DNA from: Acholoe squamosa
Taxonomy: Eukaryota > Annelida > Polychaeta > Phyllodocida > Polynoidae
Direction of reading: 5' to 3'
DNA length: 64,000 bases
Assembly: GCA_949317995.1 (NCBI GenBank)
Contig: OX439040.1
Coordinates: 77,163,972-77,227,971, forward strand
Both the position numbers and the translations under genes were made by a program. Positions 11,183 through 22,283 of this stretch are shown piece by piece. The notes beneath the pieces are model-generated. The model did not search any database and was not told the DNA's origin. It saw only the letters and a program-made list of their open reading frames with translations. Every line of letters begins with the position of its first letter. The stretch's first letter is position 1.

Positions 11183-14006
11183 ATGTCTTTAAAAAATAAA
11201 TTTAGGAAAGGTTTTTCAATAATACATATGAATGCCAGGAGCATGAGAAATAAGTTTACAAAGATCAAAGAGGAGCTGAATAATATTTTCATAGATATTA
11301 TATTATTTTCTGAGACCTGGTTGAATGAAATGGATTGTAGTAATTTATATAGCTTCCCAAGGTATAATCTCTTTCGTCAAGACCGTATCAGTATATATAG
11401 AGGAGGTGGACTTTGTGCGTATGTCGATGAAAGTCTATCATGTTCAATAGATAGATTCAAAGCCTTGAATAGGATTAATGAAAATATAGAAGTACAATGG
11501 TTACTATCAGCTAAGGGTGCAAGTAAAAAATGTATTGTATGTAATATCTATAGACCACCTGCGGGAAACCTTATGGAATTCTGTAATACCATGCGAGCCC
11601 TAGTACTACAAATTGACTACTTGGATAGATATGATATTTTTATCCTTGGGGATTTCAATGTAAATGTATTAACTAATACCCCAGATAAGCAGCTTCTTAT
11701 AGAAACCTTTGATCATTTTAATTTTGTACAACTTGTTAACGAAGTCACAACCACATCAGGTACCAACACGTGTATAGACCTGATCTTCTCAAACTGTGAT
11801 ACTATTACCTCCAGTGGTCCATTGAACATACACCTGTCTGACCACCTACCGGTACATATCTTAAAAGCCCAAATACACACAAAGAAAAATTTTAGAACTT
11901 TTCTAGGAAGATCATATAATAAACTTAATATAGAAAAATTGTATTTAGACTTAGAAAATTGTAATTGGGACTATTTTAATGAATCAAATGACCCAAATGT
12001 TTGCTGGTCTATACTAGAAAACATGATCAAAAGAATGTTAGATCTGCAATGTCCGGTAAAAAGTTTCAAGGTCGTAGACAAACCTAGCCCATGGATGTCT
12101 AATGAGCTGCTTGAAAAGATCAATGATAAAAATGCATTATTAAAATTAGCCAGAAAAAACAGGGATATTATATCGTGGCATAGAGCTAGAGAGAGTAGAA
12201 ATCAGGTAAATAGAGACATTGAATTGGCTAAGGAAACATATTATTCCAACCTACCTGAGGTATTTAAGAAAGATTCTAAGAAATTTTGGAGTACTATAAA
12301 GGATATCATACCTTCTAACAAATCTAATAGTAAGTCAATCATGTTAACTGACGAAAACAGCCAGGTAATTTCAATTAATGATACTTATATAAATAATTAT
12401 ATAAATAATTTTTTCGCCGAGATTGGTCCTAGACTCGCTGAGCAGCATAAAACTATGTTTAACTTTAAGGGCACCCGGTGTGAGGTGGATATGCCCGAGA
12501 TGAACTTTACAGATGAAGAAATCATAAAAAGCTTATCTGATATAGACACGTCTAAGTCATCTGCCATTGATTATTTATCTACTGAAATATTTAAAAAAAC
12601 TATGTTAAAGTTTCCCCAAAAATTTATAAAAATTATTAACTTGATCACAACTACAGGCCGAATTCCAGATAGTTGGAAAATTGCTACGGTGACTCCATTA
12701 CCTAAGGGAGGAGATCCATCCAATGTTTCAAATCTTAGACTGATTAGTGTCTTACCAGTACCAGGCAAAATTCTTGAGAGACTCATACATAATAAATTAA
12801 GTGAACACTTAGAAAGATATGATATATTATCGAAAAATCAAGGTGGTTACCAGAAATGTAAATCTACACTGGACTCTATCTCAGTACTAGTTGATGATGT
12901 ATTAAAAAATAGAAATGAAGGAAATATAACAATGGCTGCTTTTATTGACATAAAAAAAAGCTTTTGATTCGGTAAATCATTTGATATTATTAAAAAAACT
13001 TGAACAATACGGAGTCAGAAATAGGAATTTAACCTTAATAGAAAATTACTTGTCAAGAAGACAACAATGTTGCATAACCAACCATATACGTTCTGAAAGA
13101 GCAAATTTAGCATGTGGCGTACCGCAGGGCTCAATTTTGGGTCGTTTGTTCTTTTTATTGTATATTAACGACTGCATATCTGATAATGATACACATAAAA
13201 CTTTGTTATACGCCGATGACTCTGTACTATATGTATCAGGTAAAAATCTAGATGTATTAACAAATGAGCTTTCCATTGCACTTAACTCCTTCTCTCTCTG
13301 GTCTTCAGCCAACAAACTTACAATGAATGAATCCAAAACAAAAATAATGACCTCTGCCTCAGCAGTTAAGTTGAAAAGAATACAGAAACCTAAGATTGTT
13401 CTTAATGGTAAAACTTTAATGAATGTCCAATCATACAAATATCTAGGAGTTACCCTGGACCAAGAAATGAATTTTAATATGTATATGAGAAATGTTATTA
13501 AGAGTGTTCGGTTCAAATCATTAATTCTGTATAAAACAAGAAAATATTTTTCAACCGCAGCAAGAATACGAATGTATAAAATGCATATTATACCTATTAT
13601 TGACTACTGTGATATACTATATAATGGAGCTAATGCTGAGTTGCTACAAGTACTTCAGAGATTGCAAAATAAGTGTTTAAAGACCTGTTTAGATGTACAC
13701 GTATTGACTCCTACTGATATTGAACATAGAGATACAAGGAGCCCGAAACTTGAGGCTAGAAGACTATATCATATAAAAATGCTTGCTTTTAAAAGATCTA
13801 CAATGGAAGAATATATTAAATCAACTGTTAGGACAACAAGATTCTCTAGTGCTCCTGTATTAAAATATATGAAAATTAATTGTACAGCTTACACAAAATC
13901 TCCTGAATGTCTATGTGCCCAAACGTGGAATAATCTGGAAATTGAAAAACTAGAAATATTAGGGACAAAGTTAAATTTAAAGCGTTATCAAAAAAATGCA
14001 TGCTAG
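11183..14006 (+). mobile_element. CR1/Jockey-type LINE, endonuclease plus reverse transcriptase, one frameshift
   Basis: The first 594 codons (11183-12967) carry an apurinic-type endonuclease: HMNARS near the start, FSETWLN, CNIYRPP, LGDFNVN and SDHLPV. The fingers and palm of a reverse transcriptase follow, including TPLPKGGDPSNVSNLR. The frame breaks at an A-run (12952-12959) where eight A's stand in a position that the continuing frame suggests was seven. The second frame (12981-14006) holds VNHL, GVPQGSILG, the catalytic YADD, KYLGVTLD and a C-terminal tail. No Gag-like first ORF is visible, so the copy is 5'-truncated or of an ORF1-less kind. It codes for the machinery of target-primed reverse transcription. 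The clade call rests on motif style only. Confidence 0.9.
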
Positions 14007-14810
14007 AATCTATTGGATGAAATATTTTGTAAATAATTATACATACTGTATCAAAGACGGACAGTGTTAAACCTACTCCATATATAGTTACAATGTGAAT
14101 GGTTGATTTAAAGACTGCTTGTGATTATCTGTGTCGACCTTGTCAAATCCAGCATAATGTTATTTATTATTAGATCATATTTGTGTATGTGGTAAAATTA
14201 CTTATATGACATGGGGGGGGGGAACTATAACTATCCTGTACTTAAAGTAGATTGCAAGTGCCCCAAACTGTTCAAAGTAATTGTTTTTATATCTTATAAA
14301 TGTATGAATACCGGTAATGATTTAAATGGCCAGATCATAACAACATTTTTAAAATGACGATCTGGTCATTAACTGTTTGGTCATGTTATTATAGTAACAA
14401 ATTACCTCATAAAAAGGGTAATCGTTTAATATATCAACGTATGTACTTAGGCCAATCATACAGAAGTGATAACGTGCATAATCACAATACACGGCATGCC
14501 TATGTTTACATGATGTATGTACTACTAGACCAAATAAAGTTTAAATCTGTTAAAAAAATTGATGCCTCATAAAACTCTTTTACAATGCATCTAATTCAGG
14601 GATGGCATTTTGTAAATAGCCTAGGTAAATTACTAAAAGGGCAACAGTCATACATCAAAGTGCTATTGCCTTTAAAGTGTCAACTGTTGGTACTCCTGTA
14701 CTGTGATAAAAGAAATTACACATAAAAAAATATAATAATGCAACAAATGACTATTGCTCATAAGAAAAATTACAGCTATCAGTTTTCATATAATGAGCGC
14801 TTCATCAAAG
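14007..14810. other. LINE 3' untranslated region, then non-coding DNA
   Basis: The first 100-200 bp probably belong to the LINE 3' end. I see no clean poly-A or microsatellite tail. A G-run lies at 14212-14221. An open frame at 14354-14572 contains HNHNTRHA, which resembles the HNYNTR phrase found downstream of the RT in many LINEs, so this may be a LINE crumb. Confidence 0.35.
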
Positions 14811-14812
14811 TA

Positions 14813-14940
14813 TAATTTTATTTGATTTGCATAGGAAATAGACAACTAAGATATATGCATTGATAACAGATGTAGGAAAAAACCTAAGTGTCAAGTTCAG
14901 AAACAGAATCACATAACTCCGTTGCAGCTGCTCACTATAC
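14813..14940. repeat. Dispersed repeat shared with 34607-34735
   Basis: The phrase tttgcataggaaatagacaa continues into atatgcattgataacagatg and cctaagtgtcaagttcag here. It matches ttgcatagaaaatagacaac, tgtatgcattggcagatgtg and cctaagtgtcatgttcag at 34615-34682. Same orientation, moderately diverged. Confidence 0.65.
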
Positions 14941-15605
14941 ATCTCTACTGATCCATTTGGTCATGAACTCTTTGTAGGTACTGACTCTTTGTAGGTCACC
15001 CTCAATTGCCGCCCTACCATCTAATCTCTGAGTGATCTTGAAATCTGACCACCCCATGTCGGTGGCCAAGATGGACACTGACCGCCCCTCTTTTTCCACA
15101 AGCCCAAATACTGCCTGGACTGCCCCACTCCAAGCCTCCATTCTTCACTAACCTGTCTATTGTCGTCAATGATTCGTATGAATCCGAATTATTTATTTAC
15201 CAGTAATATATAGTGTATAAACAATACACTCTGTTTGGGATCTGATGGGAATCCACTGTTCCCTATTTGGGATCTAGTGGAAATCCACTACCACCGCTAC
15301 TGTGAGTCGGACTACAGTCAGTATCAAGGTCACAGGCAAGCCCCCCCCCCTGGGTGAACAGACAGGTGTGCATCCTTTATGTTTACCATCAGCAAAGATT
15401 ATAAGAGATGCCGCAGACAACCATTTGAATGCGACACAGTGAATTGAAACATCAGACATATATCTGTCAGTACAATGCTTGATGCTGATCGTACAAATCT
15501 AAAGGGCTGCCATACTGCAATCATGAATAGTGTCCTCGCATATAGCTCTCTTTTACAGGGATCTTGCATCATGATCTCTGATAGGCAGTAAAGCTGTTTA
15601 AGCAC

Positions 15606-15770
15606 CGGTGTCTTAGATAAGCGCGGGTCTCAAATAAGTGCCAGGTTTGAAGAACTGTTGAAATCTAATCTTAAGCACTCAAAACAGTATTCATTAGTGC
15701 ATGTCTCAAAACAGGGTCTGTGGTACACCTATACTGGAATTTATAAGTGCCCAGGTGTTTAAATGAGCCA
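15606..15770. repeat. AAATAAGCGC-type dispersed repeat
   Basis: Contains tcttagataagcgcgggtct, caaataagtgccaggtttga and a downstream ataagtgcccaggtgtt. A related stretch lies at 55497-55665 (caaataagcgcaaggggtgc, cttgaataagcaccatcc). Short, repetitive, non-coding. Confidence 0.45.
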
Positions 15771-15799
15771 TTATAGTACATTGATGCATTGAAACAGTT

Positions 15800-17636
15800 G
15801 CAGTCATAGAGGACCTATACTCCTTTAGGAAGAGTGGTGGAGTAGGTTGTTATGTTAATAATAAGTATGTAGATTACACTTTCGGCCATGCAGCTTTAAC
15901 AGTAAGCAATAAAGACATAGAATGTATTGGATTAATAACTAAATTTCCAAATCAGAAGCACCGTGTGATATTGTCTGTATACCGCCCCCTAATGGTAATG
16001 TAAGGTTATGTTATAAAAAATTGAGTGAAATGTTAAAGCATCCAGACATACGCAGGATGGAGGTCTGGATCCTTGGGGATTTTAATGTTAATTCTGCAGT
16101 TAGAACAAGTAGTAAATATAAAAGTCTAACATCTTTTCTAAGGAAAAACAAGTTGAAATATTTACGTACTAGATCAATGTATTATCATACCAGGGGCAGA
16201 TCTACTTTGGACCATATTTATTGTAACTCTCCGCATATTTCCACAAATGGTCTGCTTGACTACAAATTTGGTGATCATTTCCCTGTATTTGCTATAAAGA
16301 GACAAAGAAGAATAGAGAGGTGTCAAACTCGTTCAATTACTGGTAGATCATATAAGAATTTTGATCAAAATGCTTTGAATAATTATGTGAATAATGCTGC
16401 CCTCACTGAAAACCTTATGCTTTCTCCAGGTGAACTTTATAGTGAATTTGTAAATTGCATCCGTGTGTACCTGGATAGACATCACCCAGTTAAGGAAATG
16501 GCCATTAATATGGATGCACCTACTGGTTTTAATCAGAATCTGTCTTTTTTGACTGCTAAGAAAAAAAGATTTCTTAAGAAACTCCGGGGTTACAGAGGTC
16601 AGGATGCTAATCCATTCAGAGCCAAAATTAGAGACCTGGACAAACAAATAAAAAATAAGCTGGTCTTGAACAGACAAAAAGAGATAACCAGGAATCTTAA
16701 TAAATATAAAACTGACCCAAGGTGTTTTTGGAATGTAATAAGTAGTTTATGGAAGGGACCTCGCACTGAGATAAAAATGTCATTAATAAATGAGCATGGT
16801 ACTGGCATCCCTGACCTTGAGATTCCTGACTTTGTAAATAAATATTATACTTGTATTGGTCCTAACCTTGCGAATCTGATACCAGTTGTCAGTAACACCG
16901 ACCATCGATGGATTACTGACCTTATACTTTCCCATGTCCCTGAACGTGACCAGTTGTTTGAATTGTTGCCTATTGATTTATTAACCTGCACTAATATTAT
17001 TAACGGTATCAACTCTGCAAAATCATCGAGTATTCAACACATCAGAGCAAATGTTGTGAAAAACGTGTTGTTACATATCCCACATATACTACTTCAAATA
17101 ATTAATGGTTCAATCACTAATAGTGTCATACCGGAGATGTTCAAAATAGCTAATGTAATACCGTTGCCAAAGTCAGGCGATTTGCTGAATATCTCAAACT
17201 GGCGCCCAGTGAGTCAACTCAATATTGTCTCGAAACTAATTGAGAAATCAATCCACCGCCAGTTGATTAGGTATTTACTGGATAATGATTTTATATCTAA
17301 AAGACAGTTTGGCTTTGTTCCAGGTAGATCTACTAATGGTGCTATTTATATTTTGACTCAAGATCTATTTGAAGGATTTAACAGCGGGGAGTGCTCGGCT
17401 GTAGTCTTCCTAGATCTGAGAAAGGCTTTTGATACGGTCGACCACTCCCTCCTCCTAGGAAGACTTAGGAATTTGCATTTATCTGTACAGTGTGTATCCT
17501 GGTTTAATTCTTATCTTAAGGACAGAAAGCAATATGCTACTGCCAATGGGCGTGTATCTGTTGAAGAGGCGGTAACGTGTGGCGTCCCGCAAGGGTCCGT
17601 GTTAGGTCCGTTATTATTTATAATATATATTGATAG
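15800..17636 (+). mobile_element. LINE 2, 5' portion (endonuclease and start of RT), interrupted by Gypsy insertion
   Basis: From about 15829 the + strand reads an endonuclease segment: FRKSGGVGCYVNN, then DIECIGL and SVYRPP. The frame slips by one base in the C-run at about 15984-15988. The next frame (16021 on) continues with WILGDFNVN, GDHFPVFAIK in place of the usual SDH, then RT blocks PLPKSGDLLNISNWRPVS, QFGFVPGRST, FLDLRKAFDTVDH and GVPQGSVLGPLLFIIYID. It stops at 17636, where the LTR element begins, just before the YADD block. The rest of the same protein resumes at 28944 in exactly the same frame. The extreme 5' end is not visible, so the copy is probably 5'-truncated. Confidence 0.9.
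17633..17636. repeat. Target-site duplication (left), ATAG
   Basis: The four bases ATAG immediately before the left LTR are repeated immediately after the right LTR (28940-28943). Removing the element plus one copy restores an uninterrupted LINE reading frame. Confidence 0.9.
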
Positions 17637-18001
17637 TGTAATGGTTCGTATTGACTTATATGTTGGGTGGCTCTTTGGCTCGCTTACCACTAGAAATACC
17701 AACACAACACGAGCAGTTCGGGTTGGGCAAAGCCCCAGAAACCCCTACCTCTCGGGTAGGACTTTATTCCACTCTAGTCTACAGGTTAAACTGCGCGTCT
17801 GGACTGGACTAGATCCAGTCACCTTCTGCCGCTCGTCCGGCTCCTTAGTAGGAGCTGGACGCAAGGCATGGTGCCGCCCCCTCTTGTACCAACGGGGTAT
17901 CACAAAGCGACACCTAGCTGGCATAGAAGGAACAGGCACCACACGAACACGTCTCTCGGATGAACGGCACTAATATATATACGACGATACCGGCCCCTAC
18001 A
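17637..18001 (-). repeat. LTR (functional 3' LTR)
   Basis: 365 bp, TG...CA on either strand. It differs from the other LTR at two sites only, 17797 (G here, A there) and 17863 (A here, G there); both are CpG/CpA changes. Read on the minus strand it has a TATATATATTA box about 20 bp in and AATAAAG further on. The U3 region is therefore short. Confidence 0.97.
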
Positions 18002-18012
18002 CCACCCCCACT
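18002..18012 (-). promoter_or_regulatory. Polypurine tract (plus-strand primer site)
   Basis: Read on the minus strand, AGTGGGGGTGG abuts the 3' LTR directly. Position and purine run fit the primer for plus-strand synthesis. Confidence 0.75.
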
Positions 18013-18178
18013 AGACTATACCTAGGGTTAGGTGTAATTAACAAATACCTAGGGTTTAGCGTCCATCTTCGCTGCAGGTTCCGTTCCAGATGTTAGGGGT
18101 CCAGCGTAAGGAACAGTGCCTCTGGCATATTAAATGCTTTTACCCTCGGGTACAAAGAAGACACCGTCCGATGGACAC

Positions 18179-21100
18179 TTAAAGATCTTCCGGATCCGTG
18201 TCCATCTTCTCAGCCGACTCCACTGAGGCAGATGGAGCCGAGCTGCTACAGCTGCTCGCAGAGAGCGCCGCGGAAGCCTCGCTGGGCGTATCGCTCCCCA
18301 AGCTCAAGGCCCTCATCACCGCGGATGGACTGTCCATTGCCTCGGATGCTGGTGAAGCAACCGTGGCAGTTGGAGCAGTCCGGGTGACAGAAGGCGGCGG
18401 GAGCAGGAGAGCTGCCGGAACTGGCGGAGCAGCCGGGACCGGTGGAGTGGCAGGAACCGGTGGAGTAGCCGGGACCGGTGGGGCATCCGGTGGGACATCC
18501 GGTACGAAGATAAGGGACGATGGTAAGCCGTCCCACTCCTCCAGATGTTTCCCGAATGCCAGGAAAAACTTGAGGTCAGCCTCCTTGAACCTGTGGATGT
18601 ACCTGGCGTTCTCAGCTTGGTGGAACTCCTTAAGCTTTTCAGCTTCCCTCTGCTGACGCCGGCAGGATTCGAGAGCCTCCTGGACTCTGTCCTTTTCCAG
18701 CTGCCTGATCTTGTCTTCCTCCCTCTTCTGGATTTCGTATACCAGATTGAGGGTGGCTTCAGTCATCGCCCGCCAGTAGTCGACTGACTTCTGGCGGTGC
18801 AATGCCTGCCACTCCGCCATCAGTTCGTTCTGGATGTGAACCGTTTGGACATCCCAGTGGTCAACAAACGTGTTCGGATCCTGAAGACCTGACAGCGTAT
18901 CCGAAATTAGCTCCATCAGGGGTACCCGAGGGCCCATTGGTGGAGCTATGACTGGTGGAGGCGCGGTGGCTTCCACTGAGGCAGGCGGAGTACCTGCTGG
19001 AGGAGCAGACGGGCCCTCGACCGTTAACCCGCCCCGGCCTCGGCCACCACCCGGGGAAGCTCGGGTGGACTCCAGCCCACCACGGCCTCTACCACGGGGT
19101 TTGGTCCGGCCCAGGGAGGTAAGGACCTGCGACTCGGGTCCAGCTGGTCCCATAGCAGGGAACTTCGCCGCGTACTCACTATACGTGGGGCGCTTGCCGG
19201 AAGATCCCTCTCCGGCCCACCAAGATGAATACCCGGATGGGGGAGCGAAGATTTCGCCCCCATCATCCTGGCTGCCAGAGGCTTCGCCCGGGCGTTGTTC
19301 CGCGGGTGCAGGTGTAGTGGTGGTTGTTGTCGCCGGTGTGGCTGCCTGGCTAACCGCCCTATGGGCCTGGTTGCTGGGCATATCCAGAGCCGAGACTTGT
19401 TGTCCCGACTCGCGACGATCAGCTGGGTTTGCTGGTCTTGGCTGGTCCTTGCCACCCGAAGGGCTCACGGACCGGTCTGCTCGGGTCCTCTTGGAAGCAC
19501 CAGTAGCTGTTGTTGTGCCTCCGCCGGGACCCTTCGAGCGGGCCTTGGCCTTCTCTCGCTTATCATCCCCTCGCCACTTTTTCACCTTCAGGTGCACCTC
19601 ACTGGGCATCCCGAACTTCGTGGACGAGAAGTTGATTTGGAAGAAGGTCAACAAGTTGCCGCTCTTCCATGAGCAGAATCCGGTCTCGAATGCCTGCTCC
19701 TTGACGTCTTTAACGCTCAACGAGGCCCAGTTAGCTAGGAGCTCGTTGAAGCACTTGATGGCTCGTTTCCTGGTTTTCTCCAGGCCGATGCCATGGGCCT
19801 TCTGCAAGTGCAGAGCCATGTCTCGGCGCCGGTGAGTGCTGAACGAGCCATCACAATGTTTGCTCAGGCGGTCCCCAAGCACACACATCATCACAGGCTT
19901 GTGGTGCATGTGATGTTCAACAATGTGGCGAGCGAAGTGAGGCTTCGTCTCGAACATCTTCTCACCCGTGAGAGCCAGCTGGTATGACTCGAATGGGCAC
20001 CGTCGGCGGCTGCCGGTTGGTCCCCATTGGGTCATTGCCCACTGAACTTTCGTCCGGGCCTCGTAGCTGTAAATCGACCCCAATTTGGATTTCAGCTGAT
20101 CAATCCAAATGAGGTAGAATTTACCTACAGGCGTATCCGAGGGGCCGGATTTCATCCACTCCTCGTCATCGCTGTCACCGTCCTTATTGACGGCGCCGGG
20201 ACACATGTAGTGGACCGTGTCGTAAGCACAGTCCGCGAAGCAGCGAGGAGTCCGTTCTTTGAACCCTTCGGCTGCATTCTTCCACATCCATTTCTGATTG
20301 TCGTCCTTCGGGACATCCGTGGTCATCTCTTCCCACGTTGTCACGGACTCCAAATCAGATTTGGCCGACTCGGGCAGTTCTGGATCGCTGTCGCTATCCT
20401 CACTGTCCGTGTAGATACCAGCTCCCCTACGGCTCGCTCGGCTGGTGGTAGTGGTACCAGCCGAAGCCTTGGCAGAGGATTTGGCGCCTTTTCCGCTGGT
20501 GCTGGCAGTGGAAGCTACAGCCGAGGTGGCTACTGTGGTGGTTGAGGGTGTGGTGGTGGAGGCGGGCGCCTTCGGCTGACCCTTACCCCTCAGCTTGGTG
20601 GGGGGCGTGGGCTCTGCCGGAGACGCTTTCGCTCCGCTCTTCTTCTTCCGGCGCTGAACCTTGGTTGGCTGAGCCGGCATCTCAGGACTGGAATCCGACT
20701 CCCGTGGATTCCTGTCCTCTGTACGAGGGCTCCTCCTTCCGCTGACCGGGGAGTCAGAGTCGGAAGAGACCTTGGCTTTTTGTTGGGCCTGCTGTTTACG
20801 ATGGGCCCGGCGAGCTGCGGTGAGCTCCTTCTGCTGCTTGGCAAGCTCGGCTCGCTTTGCCTCCACAGCAGCCTGCTGGCGCGAGATGTCCTCTTCCGAG
20901 ATCTCGCCAGGTGCCTCCGGGATGTTGGCAGCTGGGTCGGTCTCGGTTGTGGACCTCTCGACGGCGATGCGGACATCCTCAGCCTCCAGATCGCTCTCGG
21001 TGAGAGGACCCTTAGGCGCAGGTTTACGGGTCAATCGCTTGACCCGGTCGGTTTCCACCGACGACAAGGTGACTGTGGAGTCTGTATCCATGTCGGATTC

Positions 21101-21778
21101 AGACTCTCTTAACTCCGAGGCCTTTCGGGTGATGCCCTCGGAGATCAACACAGCTCGGGCCAGGCTCTCGTTGACCGCCATCTTCTCCGCTAACTTCAGG
21201 TAGTTGCGAAGCCAAGAGACTGGCATATTGTCAGCCAACTCGTCACTGCACGAGTCCATTACCAGAGTCTTGAAATCATCTGGTATGGGCTCGGGCACGC
21301 CTTGCTCCACCGCCATTGGTCCGCATCCGAACATGGAGGCGTGCATGGGGATGTAGGTCCCCCAGGAGGTGTAGACTACACCGGCCTCGCGATCGACGTG
21401 TGCCATACGTTCGATCCGAGTCTTGAATCCCGGAGGATACATTGGAATGTCCAGGACATCCACTTTGCTACCCGAAGCGGCTGCTGCAGACGAGCGCTCC
21501 GGGCGTGGTGGTGGTGGAGGTGGCATCCTCTCCCGGTCGGTGGCCTCGGCCATAGCCGAGAGCGTCCAGGCGGCCTCCTCTGTCGAAGAATCCATAGATT
21601 CCTCGACCTGAGACGGGACCTTCGGGTCCTCGCCTAGTTCCAACAGAACGTTGGCAGTCTGACGCGCGGCGTCGATCGTCCCCTGTGCCATGGCACTGAA
21701 GACGACTTCCAAATAATTTGGCGTCTGTGTTGGACTCCTCCCGAAGGATTCGTCCAACAAAAGGTAGGCGTTAGGCAA
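18179..21778 (-). CDS. Long extra ORF in env position, atypical Cys/His cluster, nuclear-protein-like
   Basis: An unbroken frame of 1,199 codons between integrase and the 3' LTR, same strand as gag-pol. The first ATG is codon 30 (21689-21691) in the context GTGCCATGG, so the product is probably 1,170 residues. TCGTCTTCAG just before it looks like a splice acceptor, as for a subgenomic mRNA. Seen by residue (1,199 numbering): poly-proline 86-91; acidic serine stretches; a Q/A/K-rich helix about 300-335; basic KVQRRKKKSGAK at 373-384; Thr/Ser/Ala low complexity 405-450; Cys/His-rich 594-662 with a C-x9-C...H-x4-H pattern; an RGRGRGG box near 896-901; a charged helix about 1015-1055; PVPATPP repeats near 1100. 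There is no signal peptide or membrane span, so it is not an envelope protein. I do not recognise the family. A nucleic-acid-binding role is inference. Confidence 0.75.
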   Translation of the reverse strand: MPNAYLLLDESFGRSPTQTPNYLEVVFSAMAQGTIDAARQTANVLLELGEDPKVPSQVEESMDSSTEEAAWTLSAMAEATDRERMPPPPPPRPERSSAAAASGSKVDVLDIPMYPPGFKTRIERMAHVDREAGVVYTSWGTYIPMHASMFGCGPMAVEQGVPEPIPDDFKTLVMDSCSDELADNMPVSWLRNYLKLAEKMAVNESLARAVLISEGITRKASELRESESDMDTDSTVTLSSVETDRVKRLTRKPAPKGPLTESDLEAEDVRIAVERSTTETDPAANIPEAPGEISEEDISRQQAAVEAKRAELAKQQKELTAARRAHRKQQAQQKAKVSSDSDSPVSGRRSPRTEDRNPRESDSSPEMPAQPTKVQRRKKKSGAKASPAEPTPPTKLRGKGQPKAPASTTTPSTTTVATSAVASTASTSGKGAKSSAKASAGTTTTSRASRRGAGIYTDSEDSDSDPELPESAKSDLESVTTWEEMTTDVPKDDNQKWMWKNAAEGFKERTPRCFADCAYDTVHYMCPGAVNKDGDSDDEEWMKSGPSDTPVGKFYLIWIDQLKSKLGSIYSYEARTKVQWAMTQWGPTGSRRRCPFESYQLALTGEKMFETKPHFARHIVEHHMHHKPVMMCVLGDRLSKHCDGSFSTHRRRDMALHLQKAHGIGLEKTRKRAIKCFNELLANWASLSVKDVKEQAFETGFCSWKSGNLLTFFQINFSSTKFGMPSEVHLKVKKWRGDDKREKAKARSKGPGGGTTTATGASKRTRADRSVSPSGGKDQPRPANPADRRESGQQVSALDMPSNQAHRAVSQAATPATTTTTTPAPAEQRPGEASGSQDDGGEIFAPPSGYSSWWAGEGSSGKRPTYSEYAAKFPAMGPAGPESQVLTSLGRTKPRGRGRGGLESTRASPGGGRGRGGLTVEGPSAPPAGTPPASVEATAPPPVIAPPMGPRVPLMELISDTLSGLQDPNTFVDHWDVQTVHIQNELMAEWQALHRQKSVDYWRAMTEATLNLVYEIQKREEDKIRQLEKDRVQEALESCRRQQREAEKLKEFHQAENARYIHRFKEADLKFFLAFGKHLEEWDGLPSSLIFVPDVPPDAPPVPATPPVPATPPVPAAPPVPAALLLPPPSVTRTAPTATVASPASEAMDSPSAVMRALSLGSDTPSEASAALSASSCSSSAPSASVESAEKMDTDPEDL
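21174..21251 (-). repeat. Source copy of the 78-bp filler
   Basis: This part of the extra ORF (about codons 177-202, containing NMPVSWLRNYLKLAEKM) is repeated without a single change at 24340-24417, in the same orientation, at the site of the missing RT. Confidence 0.95.
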
Positions 21779-22283
21779 GCTAACCGACAGCTAGGGGCCT
21801 GTAAAACTGCCAACACTAACTAGAGCAAAAACGGGTGGCGTCTAACCACCACGAGTCCGCTCTAGTTATAACCAGTATGACGTCACGCATCTCGCCTCGC
21901 GAGATCCCGCCGTGGCTATCCGGTGACCTAGTTCCGAGCTTTCCCGCCACACCCGCGGCGCCACCTAGGGAACTAGATCCGAACTAACATTCGACTCGAC
22001 ATGCGAGACGCGGCCTACCACCCGAGTGCTATCTGCTGGAGTTTGGCGGTGTATACAACGCTTCAAAGCGAATGTACCGGTTAATCCGACCGCCGCTCAC
22101 GGGATACAGCTACCCGGGGAGGGCACGTTCGGCATCTCCAGCCGTGGAACGTATGTTACCCGCCTATGGCGGACAACACGCAGCAGCTCGTTGTGTACTG
22201 AGTTAGGTTACGGCAGACCTCAACCGGGGACTGCGTCTAACGCCTTCGGTTAGCCTTTTATTTTTCCCGGCTTTACGTACGGC
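21779..22283 (-). other. Non-coding gap between integrase and extra ORF
   Basis: About 500 bp with no long frame on the minus strand. In the element's sense it could hold the intron branch/acceptor region or a leader for the downstream ORF. TTTTACAG lies about 30 bp upstream of the open frame. Confidence 0.4.

Noticed and set aside
14354..14572. 72-codon frame with HNHNTRHA
   Set aside because: Suggestive of a LINE tail, but too short and isolated to assign.
17745..17942. 65-codon minus-strand frame in both LTRs
   Set aside because: Identical in both LTRs because the LTRs are identical. No known LTR-encoded protein fits, and it overlaps the expected polyadenylation region.
18198..21637. Plus-strand open frames opposite the long 3' ORF (up to 295 codons)
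   Set aside because: They lie antisense to a GC-rich coding frame, where shadow frames are expected; Gly/Ala/Val-rich with no motifs.
18179..21778. Retroviral-type envelope gene
   Set aside because: The position fits, but there is no signal peptide, transmembrane span, furin site or fusion peptide. The composition is that of a nuclear, low-complexity protein.
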